In this document: positions 8,375 to 21,767 of the stretch, piece by piece
How the letters are laid out: the number at the start of each line of letters is the position of its first letter
Position numbering within the stretch: the stretch's first letter is position 1
Assembly: GCA_943736015.1 (NCBI GenBank)
Contig: OX031058.1
Location: 18,005,001 to 18,069,000 of the forward strand
Direction of reading: 5' to 3'
From: Tridacna crocea
Lineage: Eukaryota; Mollusca; Bivalvia; Cardiida; Cardiidae
Length of the DNA: 64,000 nucleotides
The notes under the pieces: generated by a model
What the model was told of the DNA's origin: nothing
Databases searched by the model: none
The model's input: only the letters and a program-made list of their open reading frames with translations
Translations under genes and position numbers: made by a program

Positions 8375-10047
8375 TTTCTTTGATTTGTTTAACAGGTATC
8401 AGTTGCCTCCGAAAGTGTCAAAGTTGATTTTACGATTTTATGCGCAGCACGTATCAGTCACGTATGGGTGAGATGGTCATCGTAACCAAATCATTGGCCC
8501 TAGTGAGAGAAAATGAAAAAGAAAAATAGAAAAATCCCTATAATTGACTTTAAGCAACAGTTGTCGTCTGCTATAAAATATTCCGTAAGTCGATTTTTCA
8601 TGTTTTCGCGGGTACGTAACCGGCACCCGAGAGACAATAGACAACCTAAATGGGTTTGTTGTCACGGTAAAAAAAAGACTGGAGAAGTAAGAAACAGATA
8701 TTAGAAATTAAGTTCCCTATATTTGACCTATTAAGCAACAGGTGTCATCTGCTATGAAGTGTTCCGTAAGTCGATTTTTCGCGTTTTCGCGGATACGTAA
8801 CCAGCACCTATGAGACGGTAGTCAACATAAATAGATTTGTCGTCATGGTATAAAGAGCTTGGAGGAAAAAAATATACATTAAAAATTTGGTTCCATTTGT
8901 TTGATTTATGCAATAAGAAGCATTCAGTCTTTTTTTAGCCACTTGTCGCATTATTTTCTGGGGTTTTCGCATGAGCGTAACTGGCACATATGAGACGGTA
9001 GTCAACGTAACTGGGTTTCTTGTTGCGGTTTGAAGAGATTAGAAAAATTACACTTCAGTTGCCTTTGTTTGATATATGCAATAGGAAGCAACTAAAAGAG
9101 TTTTCAGTCTTTTTTTAGCCACTTGTCGCATTAATTTCTTGGGCTTTTTTACACTGTACATTGATCACTTTGGCTTATTGAAAGTTTCAATGTGCAGCAT
9201 TTATTGTGGGCTGAGTTAGAAAGCGAATCCAGTTAAGGGCTGGGGTAGCGGGGGTGCATTGAGGGCCTAAGGGAAGTAATTCTTGCAAGGGGCTTGAAAA
9301 GACCAAAACAAGGTCTGCTGCGCCCCTATTTTCTTAAATGTTTGCCCATTTTCAGTGAAATCTGGCATGTGTGGATGGTGCATGCCTGGCAGTTCGCCAA
9401 GGACTGCACAGCAGCCTTTAAAGAAGACTTTAAATCCACTTTTATGCCGTTTTTTTTCACTGATTTTTTATCGATGAATTATGGCGCCATTTTGGAGCGA
9501 TTTTGAAGCTCTCTGATTGGCTGTTGAATATCTCATTGGCTGTTGGTTCCCATTCTGATTTGGCTGTTGGTTCCCTGATTCCCTTAAATCTTCTCTGATT
9601 GGATAATTTCAGAGAGGGAAGAGATTTGATTGGCTGATGGGAAGGGGGGGGAATATCTGTTTATTCTTATTAACCTTTTACCACACAATGACGCCTTTTA
9701 ACACCCCTGAAAGAGAAGGCTTTTAAAAATAATGTGAGGAAAGGAGACAATGCAGGTTACCAGCATTTTCTCCTTTTCCCACTATGTTTTCTAGCCTATC
9801 AAAGAAAGAATTGATTTTTAGTTATTCTTACATCTTATTGTATCTTTATGGCCTACTTCTAAATTCTTCAAACAAGAACAAGATTTTTTTATCGGAAAAA
9901 GTTTCTGCAACAGCAACCAGTTGCTTCTGAATTTCATATTTTTGCGCAGCGATTAAACATGAATTGACTTTTGACTGGCGTGGTCGTCAAAATTGGTTCA
10001 ATGTTTTCGTGACCCTGGTAAGAAAACAGGGAAAAATTTTGTTTACC
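8375..10047 (+). repeat. Array unit 6 (1,673 bp, shares marks with unit 9)
   Basis: It has G766T (9140), a one-base A deletion in the GTTAGAAAAGCG stretch near 9221 and an 8-G run. The same trio occurs in unit 9. It has A at 299. Confidence 0.97.
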
Positions 10048-11722
10048 TTTCTTTGATTTGTTTAACAGGTATCAGTTGCCTCCGAAAGTGTCAAAGTTGA
10101 TTTTACGATTTTATGCGCAGCACGTATCAGTCACGTATGGGTGAGATGGTCATCGTAACCAAATCATTGGCCCTAGTGAGAGAAAATGAAAAAGAAAAAT
10201 AGAAAAATCCCTATAATTGACTTTAAGCAACAGTTGTCGTCTGCTATAAAATATTCCGTAAGTCGATTTTTCATGTTTTCGCGGGTACGTAACCGGCACC
10301 CGAGAGACAATAGACAACCTAAATGGGTTTGTTGTCACGGTAAAAAAAAGACTGGAGAAGTAAGAAACAGATATTAGAAATTAAGTTCCCTATATTTGAC
10401 CTATTAAGCAACAGGTGTCATCTGCTATGAAGTGTTCCGTAAGTCGATTTTTCGCGTTTTCGCGGATACGTAACCAGCACCTATGAGACGGTAGTCAACA
10501 TAAATAGATTTGTCGTCATGGTATAAAGAGCTTGGAGGAAAAAAATATACATTAAAAATTTGGTTCCATTTGTTTGATTTATGCAATAAGAAGCATTCAG
10601 TCTTTTTTTAGCCACTTGTCGCATTATTTTCTGGGGTTTTCGCATGAGCGTAACTGGCACATATGAGACGGTAGTCAACGTAACTGGGTTTCTTGTTGCG
10701 GTTTGAAGAGATTAGAAAAATTACACTTCAGTTGCCTTTGTTTGATATATGCAATAGGAAGCAACTAAAAGAGTTTTCAGTCTTTTTTTAGCCACTTGTC
10801 GCATTAATTTCTGGGGCTTTTTTACACTGTACATTGATCACTTTGGCTTATTGAAAGTTTCAATGTGCAGCATTTATTGTGGGCTGAGTTAGAAAAGCGA
10901 ATCCAGTTAAGGGCTGGGGTAGCGGGGGTGCATTGAGGGCCTAAGGGAAGTAATTCTTGCAAGGGGCTTGAAAAGACCAAAACAAGGTCTGCTGCGCCCC
11001 TATTTTCTTAAATGTTTGCCCATTTTCAGTGAAATCTGGCATGTGTGGATGGTGCATGCCTGGCAGTTCGCCAAGGACTGCACAGCAGCCTTTAAAGAAG
11101 ACTTTAAATCCACTTTTATGCCGTTTTTTTTCACTGATTTTTTATCGATGAATTATGGCGCCATTTTGGAGCGATTTTGAAGCTCTCTGATTGGCTGTTG
11201 AATATCTCATTGGCTGTTGGTTCCCATTCTGATTTGGCTGTTGGTTCCCTGATTCCCTTAAATCTTCTCTGATTGGATAATTTCAGAGAGGGAAGAGATT
11301 TGATTGGCTGATGGGAAGGGGGGGGGAATATCTGTTTATTCTTATTAACCTTTTACCACACAATGACGCCTTTTAACACCCCTGAAAGAGAAGGCTTTTA
11401 AAAATAATGTGAGGAAAGGAGACAATGCAGGTTACCAGCATTTTCTCCTTTTCCCACTATGTTTTCTAGCCTATCAAAGAAAGAATTGATTTTTAGTTAT
11501 TCTTACATCTTATTGTATCTTTATGGCCTACTTCTAAATTCTTCAAACAAGAACAAGATTTTTTTATCGGAAAAAGTTTCTGCAACAGCAACCAGTTGCT
11601 TCTGAATTTCATATTTTTGCGCAGCGATTAAACATGAATTGACTTTTGACTGGCGTGGTCGTCAAAATTGGTTCAATGTTTTCGTGACCCTGGTAAGAAA
11701 ACAGGGAAAAATTTTGTTTACC
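10048..11722 (+). repeat. Array unit 7 (1,675 bp)
   Basis: It resembles units 1 and 4: A at 299, intact second CCAAT box and a 9-G run. It is the third member of the first 5-6-7 trimer. Confidence 0.97.
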
Positions 11723-13397
11723 TTTCTTTGATTTGTTTAACAGGTATCAGTTGCCTCCGAAAGTGTCAAAGTTGATTTTACGATTTTATGCGCAGCACGT
11801 ATCAGTCACGTATGGGTGAGATGGTCATCATAACCAAATCATTGGCCCTAGTGAGAGAAAATGAAAAAGAAAAATAGAAAAATCCCTATAATTGACTTTA
11901 AGCAACAGTTGTCGTCTGCTATAAAATATTCCGTAAGTCGATTTTTCATGTTTTCGCGGGTACGTAACCGGCACCCGAGAGACAATAGACAACCTAAATG
12001 GGTTTGTTGTCACGGTAAAACAAAGACTGGAGAAGTAAGAAACAGATATTAGAAATTAAGTTCCCTATATTTGACCTATTAAGCAACAGGTGTCATCTGC
12101 TATGAAGTGTTCCGTAAGTCGATTTTTTGCGTTTTCGCGGATACGTAACCAGCACCGATGAGACGGTAGTCAACATATATAGATTTGTTGTCATGGTATA
12201 AAGAGCTTGGAGGAAAAAAATATACATTAAAAATTTGGTTCCATTTGTTTGATTTATGCAATAAGAAGCATTCAGTCTTTTTTTAGCCACTTGTCGCATT
12301 ATTTTCTGGGGTTTTCGCATGAGCGTAACTGGCACATATGAGACGGTAGTCAACGTAACTGGGTTTCTTGTTGCGGTTTGAAGAGATTAGAAAAATTACA
12401 CTTCAGTTGCCTTTGTTTGATATATGCAATAGGAAGCAACTAAAAGAGTTTTCAGTCTTTTTTTAGCCACTTGTCGCATTAATTTCTGGGGCTTTTTTAC
12501 ACTGTACATTGATCACTTTGGCTTATTGAAAGTTTCAATGTGCAGCATTTATTGTGGGCTGAGTTAGAAAAGCGAATCCAGTTAAGGGCTGGGGTAGCGG
12601 GGGTGCATTGAGGGCCTAAGGGAAGTAATTCTTGCAAGGGGCTTGAAAAGACCAAAACAAGGTCTGCTGCGCCCCTATTTTCTTAAATGTTTGCCCATTT
12701 TCAGTGAAATGTGGCATGTGTGGATGGTGCATGCCTGGCAGTTCGCCAAGGACTGCACAGCAGCCTTTAAAGAAGACTTTAAATCCACTTTTATGCCGTT
12801 TTTTTTCACTGATTTTTTATCGATGAATTATGGCGCCATTTTGGAGCGATTTTGAAGCTCTCTGATTGGCTGTTGAATATCTCATTTGCTGTTGGTTCCC
12901 ATTCTGATTTGGCTGTTGGTTCCCTGATTCCCTTAAATCTTCTCTGATTGGATAATTTCAGAGAGGGAAGAGATTTGATTGGCTGATGGGAAGGGGGGGG
13001 GAATATCTGTTTATTCTTATTAACCTTTTACCACACAATGACGCCTTTTAACACCCCTGAAAGAGAAGGCTTTTAAAAATAATGTGAGGAAAGGAGACAA
13101 TGCAGGTTACCAGCATTTTCTCCTTTTCCCACTATGTTTTCTAGCCTATCAAAGAAAGAATTGATTTTTAGTTATTCTTACATCTTATTGTATCTTTATG
13201 GCCTACTTCTAAATTCTTCAAACAAGAACAAGATTTTTTTATCGGAAAAAGTTTCTGCCACAGCAACCAGTTGCTTCTGAATTTCATATTTTTGCGCAGC
13301 GATTAAACATGAATTGACTTTTGACTGGCGTGGTCGTCAAAATTGGTTCAATGTTTTCTTGACCCTGGTAAGAAAACAGGGAAAAATTTTGTTTACC
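11723..13397 (+). repeat. Array unit 8 (1,675 bp, copy of unit 5 plus private changes)
   Basis: It shares the whole unit 5 set (11830, C at 299, 12178, 12189, 12887, 13259). It adds private substitutions at 12128 (C to T), 12157 (T to G), 12711 (C to G) and 13359 (G to T). The first two lengthen a chance minus-strand frame to 86 codons, the longest in the window. Confidence 0.97.
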
Positions 13398-15070
13398 TTT
13401 CTTTGATTTGTTTAACAGGTATCAGTTGCCTCCGAAAGTGTCAAAGTTGATTTTACGATTTTATGCGCAGCACGTATCAGTCACGTATGGGTGAGATGGT
13501 CATCGTAACCAAATCATTGGCCCTAGTGAGAGAAAATGAAAAAGAAAAATAGAAAAATCCCTATAATTGACTTTAAGCAACAGTTGTCGTCTGCTATAAA
13601 ATATTCCGTAAGTCGATTTTTCATGTTTTCGCGGGTACGTAACCGGCACCCGAGAGACAATAGACAACCTAAATGGGTTTGTTGTCACGGTAAAAAAAAG
13701 ACTGGAGAAGTAAGAAACAGATATTAGAAATTAAGTTCCCTATATTTGACCTATTAAGCAACAGGTGTCATCTGCTATGAAGTGTTCCGTAAGTCGATTT
13801 TTCGCGTTTTCGCGGATACGTAACCAGCACCTATGAGACGGTAGTCAACATAAATAGATTTGTCGTCATGGTATAAAGAGCTTGGAGGAAAAAAATATAC
13901 ATTAAAAATTTGGTTCCATTTGTTTGATTTATGCAATAAGAAGCATTCAGTCTTTTTTTAGCCACTTGTCGCATTATTTTCTGGGGTTTTCGCATGAGCG
14001 TAACTGGCACATATGAGACGGTAGTCAACGTAACTGGGTTTCTTGTTGCGGTTTGAAGAGATTAGAAAAATTACACTTCAGTTGCCTTTGTTTGATATAT
14101 GCAATAGGAAGCAACTAAAAGAGTTTTCAGTCTTTTTTTAGCCACTTGTCGCATTAATTTCTTGGGCTTTTTTACACTGTACATTGATCACTTTGGCTTA
14201 TTGAAAGTTTCAATGTGCAGCATTTATTGTGGGCTGAGTTAGAAAGCGAATCCAGTTAAGGGCTGGGGTAGCGGGGGTGCATTGAGGGCCTAAGGGAAGT
14301 AATTCTTGCAAGGGGCTTGAAAAGACCAAAACAAGGTCTGCTGCGCCCCTATTTTCTTAAATGTTTGCCCATTTTCAGTGAAATCTGGCATGTGTGGATG
14401 GTGCATGCCTGGCAGTTCGCCAAGGACTGCACAGCAGCCTTTAAAGAAGACTTTAAATCCACTTTTATGCCGTTTTTTTTCACTGATTTTTTATCGATGA
14501 ATTATGGCGCCATTTTGGAGCGATTTTGAAGCTCTCTGATTGGCTGTTGAATATCTCATTGGCTGTTGGTTCCCATTCTGATTTGGCTGTTGGTTCCCTG
14601 ATTCCCTTAAATCTTCTCTGATTGGATAATTTCAGAGAGGGAAGAGATTTGATTGGCTGATGGGAAGGGGGGGGAATATCTGTTTATTCTTATTAACCTT
14701 TTACCACACAATGACGCCTTTTAACACCCCTGAAAGAGAAGGCTTTTAAAAATAATGTGAGGAAAGGAGACAATGCAGGTTACCAGCATTTTCTCCTTTT
14801 CCCACTATGTTTTCTAGCCTATCAAAGAAAGAATTGATTTTTAGTTATTCTTACATCTTATTGTATCTTTATGGCCTACTTCTAAATTCTTCAAACAAGA
14901 ACAAGATTTTTTTATCGGAAAAAGTTTCTGCAACAGCAACCAGTTGCTTCTGAATTTCATATTTTTGCGCAGCGATTAAACATGAATTGACTTTTGACTG
15001 GCGTGGTCGTCAAAATTGGTTCAATGTTTTCGTGACCCTGGTAAGAAAACAGGGAAAAATTTTGTTTACC
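13398..15070 (+). repeat. Array unit 9 (1,673 bp, copy of unit 6)
   Basis: It carries the unit 6 trio: G766T (14163), the one-base deletion near 14244 and an 8-G run. It has A at 299. Confidence 0.97.
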
Positions 15071-16745
15071 TTTCTTTGATTTGTTTAACAGGTATCAGTT
15101 GCCTCCGAAAGTGTCAAAGTTGATTTTACGATTTTATGCGCAGCACGTATCAGTCACGTATGGGTGAGATGGTCATCGTAACCAAATCATTGGCCCTAGT
15201 GAGAGAAAATGAAAAAGAAAAATAGAAAAATCCCTATAATTGACTTTAAGCAACAGTTGTCGTCTGCTATAAAATATTCCGTAAGTCGATTTTTCATGTT
15301 TTCGCGGGTACGTAACCGGCACCCGAGAGACAATAGACAACCTAAATGGGTTTGTTGTCACGGTAAAAAAAAGACTGGAGAAGTAAGAAACAGATATTAG
15401 AAATTAAGTTCCCTATATTTGACCTATTAAGCAACAGGTGTCATCTGCTATGAAGTGTTCCGTAAGTCGATTTTTCGCGTTTTCGCGGATACGTAACCAG
15501 CACCTATGAGACGGTAGTCAACATAAATAGATTTGTCGTCATGGTATAAAGAGCTTGGAGGAAAAAAATATACATTAAAAATTTGGTTCCATTTGTTTGA
15601 TTTATGCAATAAGAAGCATTCAGTCTTTTTTTAGCCACTTGTCGCATTATTTTCTGGGGTTTTCGCATGAGCGTAACTGGCACATATGAGACGGTAGTCA
15701 ACGTAACTGGGTTTCTTGTTGCGGTTTGAAGAGATTAGAAAAATTACACTTCAGTTGCCTTTGTTTGATATATGCAATAGGAAGCAACTAAAAGAGTTTT
15801 CAGTCTTTTTTTAGCCACTTGTCGCATTAATTTCTTGGGCTTTTTTACACTGTACATTGATCACTTTGGCTTATTGAAAGTTTCAATGTGCAGCATTTAT
15901 TGTGGGCTGAGTTAGAAAAGCGAATCCAGTTAAGGGCTGGGGTAGCGGGGGTGCATTGAGGGCCTAAGGGAAGTAATTCTTGCAAGGGGCTTGAAAAGAC
16001 CAAAACAAGGTCTGCTGCGCCCCTATTTTCTTAAATGTTTGCCCATTTTCAGTGAAATCTGGCATGTGTGGATGGTGCATGCCTGGCAGTTCGCCAAGGA
16101 CTGCACAGCAGCCTTTAAAGAAGACTTTAAATCCACTTTTATGCCGTTTTTTTTCACTGATTTTTTATCGATGAATTATGGCGCCATTTTGGAGCGATTT
16201 TGAAGCTCTCTGATTGGCTGTTGAATATCTCATTGGCTGTTGGTTCCCATTCTGATTTGGCTGTTGGTTCCCTGATTCCCTTCAATCTTCTCTGATTGGA
16301 TAATTTCAGAGAGGGAAGAGATTTGATTGGCTGATGGGAAGGGGGGGGGAATATCTGTTTATTCTTATTAACCTTTTACCACACAATGACGCCTTTTAAC
16401 ACCCCTGAAAGAGAAGGCTTTTAAAAATAATGTGAGGAAAGGAGACAATGCAGGTTACCAGCATTTTCTCCTTTTCCCACTATGTTTTCTAGCCTATCAA
16501 AGAAAGAATTGATTTTTAGTTATTCTTACATCTTATTGTATCTTTATGGCCTACTTCTAAATTCTTCAAACAAGAACAAGATTTTTTTATCGGAAAAAGT
16601 TTCTGCAACAGCAACCAGTTGCTTCTGAATTTCATATTTTTGCGCAGCGATTAAACATGAATTGACTTTTGACTGGCGTGGTCGTCAAAATTGGTTCAAT
16701 GTTTTCGTGACCCTGGTAAGAAAACAGGGAAAAATTTTGTTTACC
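15071..16745 (+). repeat. Array unit 10 (1,675 bp)
   Basis: This is the last unit with A at position 299. It has G766T (15836), shared with units 6 and 9, but not their deletion, so it is mosaic. It has a private A-to-C change at 16283. Confidence 0.97.
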
Positions 16746-18421
16746 TTTCTTTGATTTGTTTAACAGGTATCAGTTGCCTCCGAAAGTGTCAAAGTTGATT
16801 TTACGATTTTATGCGCAGCACGTATCAGTCACGTATGGGTGAGATGGTCATCGTAACCAAATCATTGGCCCTAGTGAGAGAAAATGAAAAAGAAAAATAG
16901 AAAAATCCCTATAATTGACTTTAAGCAACAGTTGTCGTCTGCTATAAAATATTCCGTAAGTCGATTTTTCATGTTTTCGCGGGTACGTAACCGGCACCCG
17001 AGAGACAATAGACAACCTAAATGGGTTTGTTGTCACGGTAAAACAAAGACTGGAGAAGTAAGAAACAGATATTAGAAATTAAGTTCCCTATATTTGACCT
17101 ATTAAGCAACAGGTGTCATCTGCTATGAAGTGTTCCGTAAGTCGATTTTTCGCGTTTTCGCGGATACGTAACCAGCACCTATGAGACGGTAGTCAACATA
17201 AATAGATTTGTCGTCATGGTATAAAGAGCTTGGAGGAAAAAAATATACATTAAAAATTTGGTTCCATTTGTTTGATTTATGCAATAAGAAGCATTCAGTC
17301 TTTTTTTAGCCACTTGTCGCATTATTTTCTGGGGTTTTCGCATGAGCGTAACTGGCACATATGAGACGGTAGTCAACGTAACTGGGTTTCTTGTTGCGGT
17401 TTGAAGAGATTAGAAAAATTACACTTCAGTTGCCTTTGTTTGATATATGCAATAGGAAGCAACTAAAAGAGTTTTCAGTCTTTTTTTAGCCACTTGTCGC
17501 ATTAATTTCTGGGGCTTTTTTACACTGTACATTGATCACTTTGGCTTATTGAAAGTTTCAATGTGCAGCATTTATTGTGGGCTGAGTTAGAAAAGCGAAT
17601 CCAGTTAAGGGCTGGGGTAGCGGGGGTGCATTGAGGGCCTAAGGGAAGTAATTCTTGCAAGGGGCTTGAAAAGACCAAAACAAGGTCTGCTGCGCCCCTA
17701 TTTTCTTAAATGTTTGCCCATTTTCAGTGAAATCTGGCATGTGTGGATGGTGCATGCCTGGCAGTTCGCCAAGGACTGCACAGCAGCCTTTAAAGAAGAC
17801 TTTAAATCCACTTTTATGCCGTTTTTTTTCACTGATTTTTTATCGATGAATTATGGCGCCATTTTGGAGCGATTTTGAAGCTCTCTGATTGGCTGTTGAA
17901 TATCTCATTGGCTGTTGGTTCCCATTCTGATTTGGCTGTTGGTTCCCTGATTCCCTTAAATCTTCTCTGATTGGATAATTTCAGAGAGGGAAGAGATTTG
18001 ATTGGCTGATGGGAAGGGGGGGGGGAATATCTGTTTATTCTTATTAACCTTTTACCACACAATGACGCCTTTTAACACCCCTGAAAGAGAAGGCTTTTAA
18101 AAATAATGTGAGGAAAGGAGACAATGCAGGTTACCAGCATTTTCTCCTTTTCCCACTATGTTTTCTAGCCTATCAAAGAAAGAATTGATTTTTAGTTATT
18201 CTTACATCTTATTGTATCTTTATGGCCTACTTCTAAATTCTTCAAACAAGAACAAGATTTTTTTATCGGAAAAAGTTTCTGCAACAGCAACCAGTTGCTT
18301 CTGAATTCATATTTTTGCGCAGCGATTAAACATGAATTGACTTTTGACTGGCGTGGTCGTCAAAATTGGTTTCAATGTTTTCGTGACCCTGGTAAGAAAA
18401 CAGGGAAAAATTTTGTTTACC
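16746..18421 (+). repeat. Array unit 11 (1,676 bp)
   Basis: First of the uninterrupted run of C299 units. It has a 10-G run. Its last 120 bases hold a T deletion near 18307 and an extra T near 18370, the first members of the indel cluster that continues into unit 12. Confidence 0.97.
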
Positions 18422-20091
18422 TTTCTTTGATTTGTTTAACAGGTATCAGTTGCCTCCGAAAGTGTCAAAGTTGATTTTACGATTTTATGCGCAGCACGTA
18501 TCAGTCACGTATGGGTGAGATGGTCATCGTAACCAAATCATTGGCCCTAGTGAGAGAAAATGAAAAAGAAAAATAGAAAAATCCTATAATTGACTTTAAG
18601 CAAACAGTTGTCGTCTGCTATAAAATATTCCGTAAGTCGATTTTTCATGTTTTCGCGGGTACGTAACCGGCACCCGAGAGACAATAGACAACCTAAATGG
18701 GTTTGTTGTCACGGTAAAACAAAGACTGGAGAAGTAAGAAAACAGATATTAGAAATTAAGTTCCCTATATTTGACCTATTAAGCAACAGGTGTCATCTGC
18801 TATGAAGTGTTCGTAAGTCGATTTTTCGCGTTTTCGCGGATACGTAACCAGCACCTATGAGACGGTAGTCAACATAAATAGATTTGTCGTCATGGAATAA
18901 AGAGCTTGGAGGAAAAAAATATACATTAAAAATTTGGTTCCATTTGTTTGATTTATGCAATAAGAAGCATTCAGTCTTTTTTTAGCCACTTGTCGCATTA
19001 TTTTCTGGGGTTTTCGCATGAGCGTAACTGGCACATATGAGACGGTAGTCAACGTAACTGGGTTTCTTGTTGCGGTTTGAAGAGATTAGAAAATTACACT
19101 TCAGTTGCCTTTGTTTGATATATGCAATAGGAGCAACTAAAAGAGTTTCAGTCTTTTTTTAGCCACTTGTCGCATTAATTTCTGGGCTTTTTTACACTGT
19201 ACATTGATCACTTTGGCTTATTGAAAGTTTCAATGTGCAGCATTTATTGTGGGCTGAGTTAGAAAAGCGAATCCAGTTAAGGGCTGGGGTAGCGGGGGTG
19301 CATTGAGGGCCTAAGGGAAGTAATTCTTGCAAGGGGCTTGAAAAGACCAAAACAAGGTCTGCTGCGCCCCTATTTTCTAAATGTTTGCCCATTTTCAGTG
19401 AATCTGGCATGTGTGGATGGTGCATGCCTGGCAGTTCGCCAAGGACTGCACAGCAGCCTTTAAAGAAGACTTTAAATCCACTTTTATGCCGTTTTTTTTC
19501 ACTGATTTTTTATCGATGAATTATGGCGCCATTTTGGAGCGATTTTGAAGCTCTCTGATTGGCTGTTGAATATCTCATTGGCTGTTGGTTCCCATTCTGA
19601 TTTGGCTGTTGGTTCCCTGATTCCCTTAAATCTTCTCTGATTGGATAATTTCAGAGAGGGAAGAGATTTGATTGGCTGATGGGAAGGGGGGGGGGAATAT
19701 CTGTTTATTCTTATTAACCTTTTACCACACAATGACGCCTTTTAACACCCCTGAAAGAGAAGGCTTTTAAAAATAATGTGAGGAAAGGAGACAATGCAGG
19801 TTACCAGCATTTTCTCCTTTTCCCACTATGTTTTCTAGCCTATCAAAGAAAGAATTGATTTTTAGTTATTCTTACATCTTATTGTATCTTTATGGCCTAC
19901 TTCTAAATTCTTCAAACAAGAACAAGATTTTTTTATCGGAAAAAGTTTCTGCAACAGCAACCAGTTGCTTCTGAATTTCATATTTTTGCGCAGCGATTAA
20001 ACATGAATTGACTTTTGACTGGCGTGGTCGTCAAAATTGGTTCAATGTTTTTGTGACCCTGGTAAGAAAACAGGGAAAAATTTTGTTTACC
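18422..20091 (+). repeat. Array unit 12 (1,670 bp, indel-rich)
   Basis: It holds ten single-base indels: losses near 18583, 18811, 19091, 19131, 19147, 19184, 19377 and 19401, and gains near 18602 and 18740. It also has a T-to-A change in catggaataa near 18896 and C-to-T at 20052. With a 10-G run these sum exactly to 1,670 bp. Confidence 0.97.
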
Positions 20092-21767
20092 TTTCTTTGA
20101 TTTGTTTAACAGGTATCAGTTGCCTCCGAAAGTGTCAAAGTTGATTTTACGATTTTATGCGCAGCACGTATCAGTCACGTATGGGTGAGATGGTCATCGT
20201 AACCAAATCATTGGCCCTAGTGAGAGAAAATGAAAAAGAAAAATAGAAAAATCCCTATAATTGACTTTAAGCAACAGTTGTCGTCTGCTATAAAATATTC
20301 CGTAAGTCGATTTTTCATGTTTTCGCGGGTACGTAACCGGCACCCGAGAGACAATAGACAACCTAAATGGGTTTGTTGTCACGGTAAAACAAAGACTGGA
20401 GAAGTAAGAAACAGATATTAGAAATTAAGTTCCCTATATTTGACCTATTAAGCAACAGGTGTCATCTGCTATGAAGTGTTCCGTAAGTCGATTTTTCGCG
20501 TTTTCGCGGATACGTAACCAGCACCTATGAGACGGTAGTCAACATAAATAGATTTGTCGTCATGGTATAAAGAGCTTGGAGGAAAAAAATATACATTAAA
20601 AATTTGGTTCCATTTGTTTGATTTATGCAATAAGAAGCATTCAGTCTTTTTTTAGCCACTTGTCGCATTATTTTCTGGGGTTTTCGCATGAGCGTAACTG
20701 GCACATATGAGACGGTAGTCAACGTAACTGGGTTTCTTGTTGCGGTTTGAAGAGATTAGAAAAATTACACTTCAGTTGCCTTTGTTTGATATATGCAATA
20801 GGAAGCAACTAAAAGAGTTTTCAGTCTTTTTTTAGCCACTTGTCGCATTAATTTCTGGGGCTTTTTTACACTGTACATTGATCACTTTGGCTTATTGAAA
20901 GTTTCAATGTGCAGCATTTATTGTGGGCTGAGTTAGAAAAGCGAATCCAGTTAAGGGCTGGGGTAGCGGGGGTGCATTGAGGGCCTAAGGGAAGTAATTC
21001 TTGCAAGGGGCTTGAAAAGACCAAAACAAGGTCTGCTGCGCCCCTATTTTCTTAAATGTTTGCCCATTTTCAGTGAAATCTGGCATGTGTGGATGGTGCA
21101 TGCCTGGCAGTTCGCCAAGGACTGCACAGCAGCCTTTAAAGAAGACTTTAAATCCACTTTTATGCCGTTTTTTTTCACTGATTTTTTATCGATGAATTAT
21201 GGCGCCATTTTGGAGCGATTTTGAAGCTCTCTGATTGGCTGTTGAATATCTCATTGGCTGTTGGTTCCCATTCTGATTTGGCTGTTGGTTCCCTGATTCC
21301 CTTAAATCTTCTCTGATTGGATAATTTCAGAGAGGGAAGAGATTTGATTGGCTGATGGGAAGGGGGGGGGGAATATCTGTTTATTCTTATTAACCTTTTA
21401 CCACACAATGACGCCTTTTAACACCCCTGAAAGAGAAGGCTTTTAAAAATAATGTGAGGAAAGGAGACAATGCAGGTTACCAGCATTTTCTCCTTTTCCC
21501 ACTATGTTTTCTAGCCTATCAAAGAAAGAATTGATTTTTAGTTATTCTTACATCTTATTGTATCTTTATGGCCTACTTCTAAATTCTTCAAACAAGAACA
21601 AGATTTTTTTATCGGAAAAAGTTTCTGCAACAGCAACCAGTTGCTTCTGAATTTCATATTTTTGCGCAGCGATTAAACATGAATTGACTTTTGACTGGCG
21701 TGGTCGTCAAAATTGGTTCAATGTTTTCGTGACCCTGGTAAGAAAACAGGGAAAAATTTTGTTTACC
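20092..21767 (+). repeat. Array unit 13 (1,676 bp)
   Basis: Right-block consensus (C299) with a 10-G run as the only difference noticed. Confidence 0.97.

Noticed and set aside
17829-18062. Minus-strand 77-codon frame found in some units
   Set aside because: It appears exactly in the units with a 10-G run (11, 12, 13, 19, 27, 31, 35, 38) and vanishes at 8, 9 or 11 G. It is a homopolymer frame effect.
19192-19425. Unit 12 minus-strand 77-codon frame
   Set aside because: It is created by frameshifts within the indel cluster and absent from other units.
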